DNA from: an uncultured Eubacteriales bacterium
GTDB lineage: Bacteria; Bacillota; Clostridia; Oscillospirales; QAKW01
DNA length: 9,688 nucleotides
Reading direction: 5' to 3'
NCBI GenBank assembly: GCA_934378025.1
Contig: CAKRPM010000033.1
Coordinates: 1 to 9,688, forward strand
The translations under genes and the position numbers were made by a program. A model generated the notes under the pieces. The model ran no database searches. It was not told the origin of the DNA and worked only from the letters and a program-made list of their open reading frames with translations. Each line of letters starts with the position of its first letter. Within the stretch, counting starts at the first letter, position 1. Below, piece by piece: positions 1-6,955 of this stretch.

Positions 1-73
1 CCCTTTAGGGGTGTGGCCTGTAAAATGCCCTTCTAGGGCTTATTCAAGCCTCCGGCTTTGCCGGAGGTTGTGA
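1..73. repeat. cluster of three small hairpins, possible mobile-element end
   Basis: Three inverted repeats lie close together: CCC/GGG at 1-10, GCCC/GGGC at 27-39, and a perfect 8-bp stem CCTCCGGC/GCCGGAGG with a TTT loop at 49-67. None is followed by a good T tract on either strand, so they are poor candidates for a classical terminator of the minus-strand gene ending at 100. Subterminal GC-rich hairpins of this kind are typical of the ends of IS200/IS605 elements, and the rest of such an element would lie left of the window. No transposase sequence can be recognised here, so that reading is inference only. Confidence 0.35.
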
Positions 74-99
74 CTATAGAATATTGAAGGACTTTCCCC

Positions 100-1113
100 T
101 CAATCTATAAAATAATCGCTGATCATAGCCTCCCAGGGAATATCGGATTTCTCACATTTTGCCACTCTGTTATATATATGCTGCATCAGCGGATATTCCG
201 GAAGCTTATCCGCCAAAAATTCACTGATTAAATGAATGATGGCAACCGATTCCAGTGTGACGCCTTTGAGAATTTCTTTCGCTTCCGTGAAATTTTTTCC
301 GGAGCCCAAAAGAACGCCCAACCGTCGTGTTCGCCCTCCGAACACGGTAACATAAAGATCTCCCACACCGAACATAAGCGCATTGCTGCGCCCGCCGAGT
401 AAAGCGATTATACGGTTCATTTCACGTGCCGCTTGATAAAACAGTCCGGCTTGCGCATTGTACTTTTCCGGTAATGCGGGAGAATTTTTTGTGTACATAC
501 CGATGGCAAGACTGACGGCCATTGCATAGGCATTTTTGAGCGCGACAGCCGTTTCAATGCCGTTGATATCGTCGGTGATGGATATGTGATAATAGCTTGT
601 CGCAAACGCACCTCTGAGCGTTTCCAGTACCTTTTTATCCTTGCCGCAAAATGCAACCTCGGTATGAATTCTGTCTGCCAGTTCAAAACTGATGCAAGGC
701 CCGCCGACCGCATTGAAATAAACATCGGGACGCAGCCGACTGAACCGAATCGGAAACGGCAAGAGAGTTCCGTCTTCTTTCTTATGCAGTCCCTTGGTGA
801 TGGACAATACCGTCTGTCCGCTTTTGAGACGGGGGAGAACATTTTTTTCAAACCACTCCGCGCCGAAGCTTGACACACCGCAGACCAGAATATCGCACTC
901 CGGTATTTTTTCGGCGATTTCTTCATACTGCCGGAAAGTAATATCCCCCTCAAGAGAACGCTTGAGGGTTTTATGATATCCGGTCTTTTTTAATTCGTCG
1001 ATAATTTCTGTATCCAGCGGTGTTCCTGCCAAAACCACCGTATGACCGTTATCCAGTGCCGGAATTGCCATGGCAGAGCCCATCATGCCCGATCCGATTA
1101 TTACGATTTTCAT
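100..1113 (-). CDS. GpsA-like NAD(P)-dependent glycerol-3-phosphate dehydrogenase family protein
   Basis: The 337-residue protein has the two-domain plan of NAD(P)-dependent glycerol-3-phosphate dehydrogenase (GpsA), a cytosolic enzyme that interconverts dihydroxyacetone phosphate and sn-glycerol 3-phosphate. A Rossmann GSGMMG motif lies at residues 7-12, a TKGL segment at 106-109, a GGPC segment at 137-140 where GpsA has GPSFA, the ALKN motif with its expected catalytic lysine at 191-194, and GVGDLYVT...GRTRRLG at 249-266, matching the GLGD...RNRRFG phosphate-binding region. Length is normal for the family. The start has an AGAGAGG ribosome binding site 7 nt upstream. The protein departs from textbook GpsA at several motifs, and its gene is paired divergently with a DeoR-type regulator. 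It may therefore be a catabolic paralogue acting on another polyol or sugar phosphate rather than the phospholipid-synthesis enzyme. The fold is near certain; the exact substrate is not. Confidence 0.85.
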   Translation of the reverse strand: MKIVIIGSGMMGSAMAIPALDNGHTVVLAGTPLDTEIIDELKKTGYHKTLKRSLEGDITFRQYEEIAEKIPECDILVCGVSSFGAEWFEKNVLPRLKSGQTVLSITKGLHKKEDGTLLPFPIRFSRLRPDVYFNAVGGPCISFELADRIHTEVAFCGKDKKVLETLRGAFATSYYHISITDDINGIETAVALKNAYAMAVSLAIGMYTKNSPALPEKYNAQAGLFYQAAREMNRIIALLGGRSNALMFGVGDLYVTVFGGRTRRLGVLLGSGKNFTEAKEILKGVTLESVAIIHLISEFLADKLPEYPLMQHIYNRVAKCEKSDIPWEAMISDYFID

Positions 1114-1151
1114 AAAACGACCTCTCTTTCGGTTGATTTTCTGTTTTCAAT

Positions 1152-1181
1152 ATGGTAGCATATAAAAAATGAGAATGTCAA
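1152..1181 (-). promoter_or_regulatory. promoter of the GpsA-like gene
   Basis: On the minus strand a perfect -35 TTGACA (1181-1176) is followed after 18 nt by TACCAT (1157-1152). This -10 is preceded by TG one base away, making an extended -10. It lies about 40 nt upstream of the start codon at 1113. The call rests on sequence only. Confidence 0.6.
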
Positions 1182-1185
1182 TATT

Positions 1186-1210
1186 TGTTCGTTATGTTTA
1201 TAATCGAACA
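1186..1210. promoter_or_regulatory. candidate operator with overlapping -10 of the deoR-type gene
   Basis: The arms TGTTCG (1186-1191) and CGAACA (1205-1210) form a perfect 6-bp inverted repeat with a 13-bp A/T-rich spacer. The spacer contains a perfect -10 TATAAT at 1199-1204 for the plus-strand regulator; no good -35 is visible 17 nt upstream (TGTCAA). The left arm lies just behind the -35 of the divergent minus-strand promoter. DeoR-family proteins commonly bind such repeats, so this is the likely autoregulatory operator controlling both genes. That role is inferred from position and symmetry. Confidence 0.55.
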
Positions 1211-1236
1211 TTTTGACGAAAAGGAGGAGCGGCATT

Positions 1237-1929
1237 ATGTTAAACGCAAGACAAGAAGAAATCATGAGATTGTTAAAAGAAAAACATCGCATTTCCGTAA
1301 AGGAACTTTCCCAAACGCTCTTTGTCAGCCAAATGACGATACGGCGCGATTTAAACGGTTTGGAAACGCTGGGCTATGTGGAGCGTTATAACGGCGGTGC
1401 GGTTTACAAAGACACGCAGGCGTATCTGCCGCTGGATTACCGTTTCAAATTATTCAGCAAGGAAAAGAAGCAGCTGGCGCAGCGCGCCGTAAAATATTTA
1501 AGCGACGATATGACGGTTTTTATTGACAGCTCTTCAACTTCCAGTTATATCGTGCCGTATCTTGCAAAATACAAATCCATCAAGATGATTACAAACTCGG
1601 TATACAGCATGCTTAAAGCGTCAGAGTACAATATTAAAACGGTGTTTGTCGGCGGGGAATATAAGCCGAGCGACATGTGCACAGTAGGATTTAAAACCAT
1701 AGAATTTTTGCGGGATATAAATATTGATATCGGTTTTTTTTCAAGCTCGGGATTTTTGCCCGATAAGGGCATAATTACTGACTGGGATCAAGAGCAGACC
1801 GCCGTGCGACGGGCCGCCATTCACAGTACAAAGGTGAAAGTTTTTTTGTTTTCCAAAGGAAAAATCAATAAAAATCAATTATATACGGTATGCAGTAAAG
1901 ATGAAATAGACGAGATTATTGTTTTATAA
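1237..1929 (+). CDS. DeoR/GlpR-family transcriptional regulator
   Basis: The 230-residue protein has an N-terminal winged helix-turn-helix of DeoR type (about residues 5-55, with the signature VSQMTIRRDLNGLETLGYVER at 30-50 and the wing NGGAV at 52-56). A DeoRC-type sensor domain follows, resembling ribose-phosphate isomerase, which in this family senses sugar or polyol phosphates. The ATG at 1237 is chosen because AAAGGAGGAG ends 7 nt before it; a TTG at 1213 in the same frame lies upstream of that ribosome binding site. The sensor domain is atypical. Where most members have D-GTT the protein has DSSST (97-101), and where most have DSSKfg it has FSKGKI (205-210), so the effector pocket may differ. 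It is divergent from the GpsA-like gene and probably regulates it and itself. The family call is firm; the ligand is unknown. Confidence 0.9.
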   Translation: MLNARQEEIMRLLKEKHRISVKELSQTLFVSQMTIRRDLNGLETLGYVERYNGGAVYKDTQAYLPLDYRFKLFSKEKKQLAQRAVKYLSDDMTVFIDSSSTSSYIVPYLAKYKSIKMITNSVYSMLKASEYNIKTVFVGGEYKPSDMCTVGFKTIEFLRDINIDIGFFSSSGFLPDKGIITDWDQEQTAVRRAAIHSTKVKVFLFSKGKINKNQLYTVCSKDEIDEIIVL

Positions 1930-1963
1930 TCATCTTCTGCGAAGGAAAAAACTGTTTTTTTAC

Positions 1964-1990
1964 AACAAGCATCCGTCGGATGCTTGTTTT
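1964..1990 (+). terminator. rho-independent terminator after the DeoR-type gene
   Basis: The arms AACAAGCATCC (1964-1974) and GGATGCTTGTT (1978-1988) are a perfect 11-bp stem with loop GTC, followed by a short T run. It lies 34 nt after the regulator's stop codon. The right arm also supplies the -35 region of the next promoter. Confidence 0.75.
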
Positions 1991-2012
1991 CTCTCGGAGA
2001 ATGTGATACAAT
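1984..2012 (+). promoter_or_regulatory. promoter of the proline operon
   Basis: TACAAT at 2007-2012 is preceded by TG one base away (extended -10). TTGTTT at 1984-1989 is a weak -35 at 17-nt spacing, inside the right arm of the upstream terminator. The leader is only about 25 nt, leaving no room for a T-box or riboswitch. Confidence 0.5.
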
Positions 2013-2044
2013 AGCAAAAGTTTAAGGGATAAGGAGAAAAGAAA

Positions 2045-2821
2045 ATGCGCATTGTTATCAAAGTCGGAACGTCAACACTCGCACACCCGACGGGACTTTT
2101 AAATATTCAGCGGGTGGAGCGGCTGTGTACGGTGATCAGCGATCTGAAAAACGCCGGACATGAAATCATTTTGGTTTCCTCCGGTGCGATCGGTATGGGG
2201 GCCGGTAAGCTTTCTTTGAAAGAACGACCGACGGATATTCCCACAAAACAAGCCGCCGCCGCGGTGGGGCAGTGTGAATTGATGTATACGTATGATCGAT
2301 TGTTTGCCATGCATAATCACACGGTGGCGCAAATCTTGCTGACCAACGAGGATATCAATTCCGCACACCGTAAGCAGAATTTTGAAAATACCATGTTTCG
2401 CCTTTTGGAATTGGGTGCATTGCCGATTATCAATGAAAACGACAGTGTAGCGACAGAGGAAATTGTCATCGGTGACAATGATACATTGGGCGCTGTGGTC
2501 GCCACGGTTGTATCGGCAGATCTTTATGTGATTCTTTCGGATATTGACGGCTTGTTTACGGCTGATCCGCGTAAGGATAAAAATGCCGTGCTGGTTCATA
2601 ATGTCGATGAAATCACATCGGAAATCGAGGCGATGACTTCCGGCGCCGGCAGTCGGCTCGGCACCGGCGGCATGCAAACAAAATTGCACGCGGCGCATAT
2701 TGCGACGGAAAACGGTGTGGAAATGGTAATTTCCAACGGGAAAAATCCCGACGTTTTGTATGAAATTGCGGCGGGTCATTCGGTGGGGACACGTTTTCGA
2801 GTAAAGGAAAAAATGCAATGA
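2045..2821 (+). CDS. proB: glutamate 5-kinase, short form without PUA domain
   Basis: ProB phosphorylates the gamma-carboxylate of L-glutamate with ATP, the first committed and normally proline-inhibited step of proline synthesis. The 258-residue protein is an amino acid kinase fold: KVGTST at 6-11, VSSGAIG at 44-50, NENDSV at 130-135 (glutamate-binding region), GDNDTLGA at 143-150, SDIDGLF at 165-171 and GTGGMQTK at 206-213. It ends where the kinase domain ends. The C-terminal PUA domain of the roughly 367-residue E. coli-type enzyme is absent, and this is natural rather than a truncation, because the stop overlaps proA cleanly. A strong AAGGAG ribosome binding site lies just upstream of the ATG. 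It is the first gene of the proB-proA-proC-M81 operon; its stop overlaps the proA start (ATGA), which suggests coupled translation. Confidence 0.96.
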   Translation: MRIVIKVGTSTLAHPTGLLNIQRVERLCTVISDLKNAGHEIILVSSGAIGMGAGKLSLKERPTDIPTKQAAAAVGQCELMYTYDRLFAMHNHTVAQILLTNEDINSAHRKQNFENTMFRLLELGALPIINENDSVATEEIVIGDNDTLGAVVATVVSADLYVILSDIDGLFTADPRKDKNAVLVHNVDEITSEIEAMTSGAGSRLGTGGMQTKLHAAHIATENGVEMVISNGKNPDVLYEIAAGHSVGTRFRVKEKMQ

Positions 2822-4068
2822 AAGATACAATAGAGATTTTAAAAGCGGCCAAAGCGGTAGCGCCGCAGATCGGTCTGCTTTCCGCAGCAGAAAAAAACGA
2901 GGCACTGATGTCTATGGCCGACGCACTGATGGAAGCGGAGGCGGAAATCCTTGCCGCCAATCGCGCCGATATCGCTGCGGCAAGCGATACAATCGGAGCG
3001 GTAATGGTGGATCGCTTATATTTGGATCATACACGCCTGTGCGCTATGGCGGAGGGAATCCGTGCCGTGGCGGCCTTGCCTGACCCGATCGGTCAAGTCC
3101 TTGAAACCAAAACATGCGAAAACGGGTTAACAATTCAAAAGGTCAGCGTTCCGATGGGCGTTATTGCCATGATTTATGAAAGCCGCCCGAACGTCACCTC
3201 CGATGCCGCCGCATTGAGTTTTAAAGCGGGGAGCGCTTGTGTGCTTCGCAGCGGCAAGGAGGCAATCGGCAGCGCGATGGCCATTGTTCATGCACTGAAA
3301 AAGGGCTTGGATCGTTGTTCGCTTCCTAAAGAGGCAATTGCCCTTGTCGAGAATACCGATCGGCAAAGCGCAACATTATTGATGAAAAGCCCGGAATATG
3401 TGGATCTTTTGATTCCCAGGGGCGGCGCCGGATTGATTCGCGCCTGCGTTGAAAATGCGACGGTACCCTGTATTCAGACGGGAACGGGTATTTGCCACAT
3501 TTATGTGGATCGGGATGCGGATATTGAAATGGCGCTCAGTATTGTGGAGAACGCCAAAATGAGCCGTCCGTCGGTTTGCAATGCGGCGGAGGTTTGCTTG
3601 GTTCATCATGATATCGCTGCCGAATTTTTGCCGCGCCTTGCCGAGCGTTTGTGCAATCCCGAAAGAGAACATCCCGCAAAACTCATTGTGGATGCCGCTG
3701 CCGGTGAAATAATCAACGGCATATCGGCAAAATCCGGCGATTTTGATACGGAATTTTTGGACTATATACTGGCAGTCGCAGTAGTGAAAGACGTTCGTCA
3801 GGCGGTGGAGCATATCGCACGCCATTCCACGCATCACAGTGAGGCAATTATCACGCAAAATGCCGCAACCGCTCGGTATTTTTCAGCGGCGGTGGACAGC
3901 GCGGCGGTCTATATAAACGCTTCCACTCGTTTTACGGACGGCGGTGAGTTCGGTCTGGGCTGTGAAATCGGCATTTCAACACAAAAATTGCATGCTCGCG
4001 GTCCGATGGGACTGCGGGAAATCACTACATATAAATACATTGTTACCGGAAACGGACAGATACGTTAG
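2818..4068 (+). CDS. proA: gamma-glutamyl phosphate reductase
   Basis: ProA reduces the labile gamma-glutamyl phosphate made by ProB to glutamate 5-semialdehyde with NADPH, in the cytosol. The 416-residue protein has normal length and an aldehyde dehydrogenase fold. The motif YESRPNVT lies at 120-127, LRSGKEA at 143-149 and IPRGGAGLI at 199-207. The catalytic cysteine is in PSVCNAAE (Cys254), and the C-terminal [22 protein letters not shown] block starts at 378. The ATG overlaps the proB stop by 4 nt, with an AAAGGA ribosome binding site inside the end of proB. This suits transfer of the unstable intermediate between two enzymes made in equal amounts. No odd residues are seen in the motifs. 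Confidence 0.97.
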   Translation: MKDTIEILKAAKAVAPQIGLLSAAEKNEALMSMADALMEAEAEILAANRADIAAASDTIGAVMVDRLYLDHTRLCAMAEGIRAVAALPDPIGQVLETKTCENGLTIQKVSVPMGVIAMIYESRPNVTSDAAALSFKAGSACVLRSGKEAIGSAMAIVHALKKGLDRCSLPKEAIALVENTDRQSATLLMKSPEYVDLLIPRGGAGLIRACVENATVPCIQTGTGICHIYVDRDADIEMALSIVENAKMSRPSVCNAAEVCLVHHDIAAEFLPRLAERLCNPEREHPAKLIVDAAAGEIINGISAKSGDFDTEFLDYILAVAVVKDVRQAVEHIARHSTHHSEAIITQNAATARYFSAAVDSAAVYINASTRFTDGGEFGLGCEIGISTQKLHARGPMGLREITTYKYIVTGNGQIR

Positions 4069-4081
4069 GAGGGAGCATCGT

Positions 4082-4876
4082 TTGAAAACGTATGGATTTA
4101 TCGGCGTCGGAAATATGGGCGGCGCCCTGGCGGAGGCAATTTGTGAAAGCACTGTTGATAAGCGCGTGCTGCTTTGCGATCATAACTGCCGAAAAGTGGA
4201 CGCCTTGGCGTCGAAATTTAAAGTGCAAGCCGCCGATGCGCAGACAATTGCCCGCGAAAGCGATTATATCATTTTGGGGGTAAAGCCGCAGGGCTTGGCC
4301 GACACGGTACGGGAATTTTCTTCTGTCGCGGCCAATCGCCGTCAAAAACCGATCATCGTCAGTATGGCGGCGGGCGTTTCCATTCAAAAGCTGACCGACA
4401 CGCTTGGCTTTGAGACACCGATTTTTCGAATAATGCCCAATATCCCCGTTTCAGTCGGGATGGGGGCTATCCTTTTCAGCGTTAATGACTTGGTTTCCGC
4501 GTCGGAACAAGATGAATTTCAAGAAATCATGCTGCATGCCGGCAGCCTGATCAAAATACCCGAAAAACTCATGGATGCGGCGGGTGCGCTGTCCGGTTGC
4601 GGACCGGCGTTTGTATACCTGTTTATTGAGGCACTGGCGGACGGAGCGGTGGAATGCGGCGTTGATCGCACAACGGCGCTGCAGCTGGCGGCGCAGACGG
4701 TGAAGGGCGCTGCCGAAACCGTTTTACAAGGGCAGCATCCCGCAGTGCTTAAAGATGCGGTCTGCAGCCCGGGAGGCACTACGATTGCCGGGGTGCACGC
4801 TTTGGAAAAAGGCGGTTTTCGTTCGTTGACAATGGATGCTGTCAAAGCCTCCTACGATAAAACAAGTACATTGTAA
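4082..4876 (+). CDS. proC: pyrroline-5-carboxylate reductase (TTG start)
   Basis: ProC reduces pyrroline-5-carboxylate, the spontaneously cyclised product of ProA, to L-proline with NAD(P)H. The 264-residue protein shows the Rossmann motif GVGNMG at 8-13, VKPQ at 67-70, RIMPNIP at 116-122, the ALSGCGPAF segment at 169-177 and the signature around CSPGGTTIAGVHALE at 228-242. The TTG at 4082 is chosen as start: AGGAGGG at 4067-4073 sits 8 nt before it, the predicted protein begins directly with the family's first beta strand, and length then matches the family. An in-frame ATG exists at 3944 but would overlap proA by 125 nt and add 46 unrelated residues. It is third in the operon, 13 nt after proA. 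The weak TTG start may lower its translation relative to proB and proA. Confidence 0.96.
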   Translation: MKTYGFIGVGNMGGALAEAICESTVDKRVLLCDHNCRKVDALASKFKVQAADAQTIARESDYIILGVKPQGLADTVREFSSVAANRRQKPIIVSMAAGVSIQKLTDTLGFETPIFRIMPNIPVSVGMGAILFSVNDLVSASEQDEFQEIMLHAGSLIKIPEKLMDAAGALSGCGPAFVYLFIEALADGAVECGVDRTTALQLAAQTVKGAAETVLQGQHPAVLKDAVCSPGGTTIAGVHALEKGGFRSLTMDAVKASYDKTSTL

Positions 4877-4887
4877 GGAGAAAAAAC

Positions 4888-6384
4888 ATGCGTGTATTAC
4901 TTATGGAAATCAATCAGGAATCCAATTCATTTTGCCCCTGCCGTTCCACAATGGAAGATTACAAGCGGTGCAGTTGTTATGAGGGGGAGGAGATTTTCGG
5001 ATTGCGCGGCAAGCGGCTTTGTCTCGGCGGTATGATGCAAGCACTGGACGAAGCGGGCGCCGAAATTATTCCGGGTTTCGCCATTCGCGCCAATGCCGGC
5101 GGTATTACCGAGCAGAGCGTTTTGGATACGTTTTGCGATAAACTGCGCGCCGCCATTGAACAAAACGGAAAGCTTGACGGTTGCTTTTTCTCTTTTCACG
5201 GCGCGCACCAATCGGAAAAGGAAGATGATCTGTGCGGTTATGTGCTTAAGCTTGCACGGCAGTTGTTGGGACGTGATGCAGTGATTGCCTGCTCGAATGA
5301 TTTACATGCCAATATCACGCCGAAGATGACCGAAAATGCCGATATTATCACCGGCTATCAAACCTATCCGCATATTGATCATTTTGAAACCGGTTATCGT
5401 GCGGCAAAGCTTGCCATTCGAAAAATGCGCGGCGAAAAACTCTATATGGCATGGACATATTTTCCCATGATACAGCCCGCCAGTGGTTACACAACCAAGG
5501 ACGGAAAGCTGCATACGGTCATGCAAAGCTTGTTTAATGAAGTGCACGAGGGGCACATTGAGGATTTCAGCGCCTTTCAAATGCAGCCTTGGCTGGATGT
5601 CAGTTGCGCCATGTCGACGGTTTTGACCATCGGAAAGGATGAGGCGCTTTGTAAAAAGATTTCCCAAAAAGGCGCAATGGATATGTGGGCCATCCGCCAT
5701 GATATGGCGGCAAAGTCTTCGAACGTAGAAGAGGCCATTGCCGCTGCAGAGCATCATGAGGACGGGCGGCCGGTCATTATATCCGATTATTCGGATTCTC
5801 CGAATGCGGGTTCGGCCGGTGATAATTTCAGCATTGCGGCCGCACTTGCCGAAAAAGCGCCGCATCTTCGCGTTGCGGTGATTGTAAATGACGCACCGCT
5901 TGTCGATAAAGCGTTTGCAGCCGGTGTGGGTGCAACATTTTCCGGCACTGTCGGCGGCAGCAAGGCGCCGAATTTTTCCAAAAAGTATCCGATGAACTTT
6001 ACGGTGGCCGCACTCAGCGACGGCAATTTTATTGTCGAGGGGCCGGCTTATCGAGGGGTTACGGAGCATATCGGAAAGACGGCGACGCTTCATGCCGGCA
6101 ATTTGGACATTGTGGCCTGCTATGCCATGGCCATTACCGGCGATCCGCAGTTGTTTCGGCATTTCGGTGTGGAACCGACTTTTTATGATGTTGTCATTGT
6201 AAAGGCGTGTACATCATTTCGAGAGCCTTACGGGCGCTTTGCCGGCAAGATTCTCGCCATTGATACGCTTTGCTCGGCCTCCGATAAGTTGACCGATCTG
6301 CCCTTTAAAAAGCTATCCCGGCATTTTTATCCGTTTACCGATTGCGAACATCCTGAGGAACTGGATACCGTATACTGTAAATAA
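4888..6384 (+). CDS. M81 family metallopeptidase (MlrC-like)
   Basis: The 498-residue protein has the two-part plan of the MlrC family: an N-terminal DUF1485-type metallopeptidase domain and a C-terminal MlrC_C domain. Visible motifs are NQESNSF at 9-15 (family HETNTF), FHGAH at 103-107, NDLHAN at 137-142 with likely zinc ligands Asp138 and His140, and YPHIDHFETG at 160-169 with His162. The C-terminal domain opens with SDYSDSPNAGSAGDN at 299-313, matching the family D-x-x-DNPGGGAPGD pattern with changes. MlrC of sphingomonads cleaves linearised microcystin, but most relatives have unknown peptide-like substrates. No signal peptide is visible, so it is probably cytosolic. AAGGAG lies 7 nt before the ATG and overlaps the proC stop; the gap to proC is 11 nt, so it belongs to the proline operon. 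Its role there is unknown; trimming of a proline- or glutamate-containing peptide is only a guess. Confidence 0.9.
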   Translation: MRVLLMEINQESNSFCPCRSTMEDYKRCSCYEGEEIFGLRGKRLCLGGMMQALDEAGAEIIPGFAIRANAGGITEQSVLDTFCDKLRAAIEQNGKLDGCFFSFHGAHQSEKEDDLCGYVLKLARQLLGRDAVIACSNDLHANITPKMTENADIITGYQTYPHIDHFETGYRAAKLAIRKMRGEKLYMAWTYFPMIQPASGYTTKDGKLHTVMQSLFNEVHEGHIEDFSAFQMQPWLDVSCAMSTVLTIGKDEALCKKISQKGAMDMWAIRHDMAAKSSNVEEAIAAAEHHEDGRPVIISDYSDSPNAGSAGDNFSIAAALAEKAPHLRVAVIVNDAPLVDKAFAAGVGATFSGTVGGSKAPNFSKKYPMNFTVAALSDGNFIVEGPAYRGVTEHIGKTATLHAGNLDIVACYAMAITGDPQLFRHFGVEPTFYDVVIVKACTSFREPYGRFAGKILAIDTLCSASDKLTDLPFKKLSRHFYPFTDCEHPEELDTVYCK

Positions 6385-6387
6385 CTT

Positions 6388-6421
6388 AAAAATCCGAATG
6401 CACATGCATTCGGATTTTTTT
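6388..6421. terminator. bidirectional terminator between convergent genes
   Basis: The stem AATCCGAATGC (6391-6401) / GCATTCGGATT (6406-6416) has an ACAT loop region, an A run on its left and a T run on its right. It can end both the plus-strand proline operon, whose stop is at 6384, and the minus-strand regulator, whose stop is at 6427. Confidence 0.85.
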
Positions 6422-6426
6422 GAAGT

Positions 6427-6747
6427 TTATACATGCTGTTCGCGCAGAGTGGTCATGCGAATAACAATCGGAATATTTTCTTTCGACGTTTGTGCTTTTT
6501 TAGTTTCGTGCAATTGACTCACGGCGGGTTTCAGTCCGAGAAGATAGTCGGTGGATACATTATATAACCGCGCCAATTCGGTTAACACATCAAGGTCGGG
6601 ATACACCCAATCCCTTTCGTATTTTGCAACGTTAATTCCGTTATCTTCCAAAACTTGCCGACGGGTGAGCCGTTGGCTGATTCTGGCAGCACGAAGCCGA
6701 AATCCCAGGGTGAGTTGAATGATTTGAGCATTTGAATTTCTTTCCAT
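6427..6747 (-). CDS. XRE-family helix-turn-helix regulator
   Basis: This small DNA-binding protein of 106 residues resembles the lambda-repressor/XRE family. The core runs from about residue 10 (IIQLTLGFRLRAARISQRLT) through KYERDWVYPDLDVLTELARLYNVSTDYLLGL, where the last part is the classic family ending. About 35 polar residues without a recognisable domain follow, so no effector domain is present. Compared by eye with the usual LTQEELAELLGVSRSTISRYER pattern, the stretch between LTR and KYER is three residues shorter and the turn/recognition helix reads DNGINVAKYER. AGGAG at 6762-6758 favours the ATG at 6747 (10-nt spacing); the in-frame ATG at 6756 is only 1 nt from it. It is monocistronic with its own promoter, and the target is unknown. 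The hairpin at its predicted transcript start may be an autoregulatory site. Confidence 0.85.
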   Translation of the reverse strand: MERNSNAQIIQLTLGFRLRAARISQRLTRRQVLEDNGINVAKYERDWVYPDLDVLTELARLYNVSTDYLLGLKPAVSQLHETKKAQTSKENIPIVIRMTTLREQHV

Positions 6748-6780
6748 TTTGAGCATTCTCCTATATTCGATTTTTCATTT

Positions 6781-6800
6781 GTCTTTTTTTGTAAAAAGAC
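6781..6800. repeat. perfect inverted repeat at the transcript start of the XRE gene
   Basis: GTCTTTTT (6781-6788) and AAAAAGAC (6793-6800) form a perfect 8-bp inverted repeat with a 4-nt spacer. It falls where minus-strand transcription should begin, about 7 nt after the -10. It could be an autoregulatory operator or a 5'-terminal RNA hairpin. Confidence 0.55.
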
Positions 6801-6806
6801 GATGTA

Positions 6807-6835
6807 ATTTTACCACATAAAATATAAAAAATCAA
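6807..6835 (-). promoter_or_regulatory. promoter of the XRE-family gene
   Basis: On the minus strand, TTGATT (6835-6830) and TAAAAT (6812-6807) are separated by 17 nt, with TG one base before the -10. The predicted start is near 6800, giving a leader of roughly 50 nt. Confidence 0.6.
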
Positions 6836-6846
6836 TATATGCAAAG

Positions 6847-6889
6847 AAAAAACAGGCGGTATCGATACGAAAAAGCATAGTGCCGCCTG
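6847..6889 (-). terminator. orphan minus-strand terminator-like hairpin
   Basis: The arms CAGGCGG (6853-6859) and CCGCCTG (6883-6889) pair perfectly and can extend by two more pairs. Read on the minus strand, the stem is followed by six T residues. No minus-strand gene lies upstream of it: the next sequence to the right is a plus-strand promoter. The stem base also overlaps a 10-bp palindrome, GTATCGATAC (6859-6868). It may be a leftover from a lost gene. Confidence 0.55.
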
Positions 6890-6902
6890 AACTTTGGAAA
6901 CC

Positions 6903-6931
6903 TTGACACCCTTCGCTGCGGCGGATATAAT
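6903..6931 (+). promoter_or_regulatory. perfect consensus sigma-70/SigA promoter
   Basis: TTGACA at 6903-6908 and TATAAT at 6926-6931 are separated by exactly 17 nt, the full consensus. Transcription would start near 6938, followed by AAGGACG and the ATG of a LysR-type gene remnant at 6956. Confidence 0.85.
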
Positions 6932-6955
6932 ATATACGTAAAGGACGGTGACGAA

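Noticed and set aside
1991..2044. T-box or riboswitch ahead of proB
   Set aside because: The predicted leader is about 25 nt and has no room for a structured regulator.
2099..2905. 268-codon minus-strand open frame opposite proB
   Set aside because: Its composition is that of an antisense shadow, it has no recognisable domain, and proB has every family motif.
3944..4081. 46-residue N-terminal extension of ProC from an upstream ATG
   Set aside because: It lies within proA, has no ribosome binding site and no family similarity. The TTG at 4082 has AGGAGGG at good spacing.
5302..6162. 286-codon minus-strand open frame opposite the M81 gene
   Set aside because: It is an antisense shadow of a gene with clear catalytic motifs and has no promoter or ribosome binding site that would support it.
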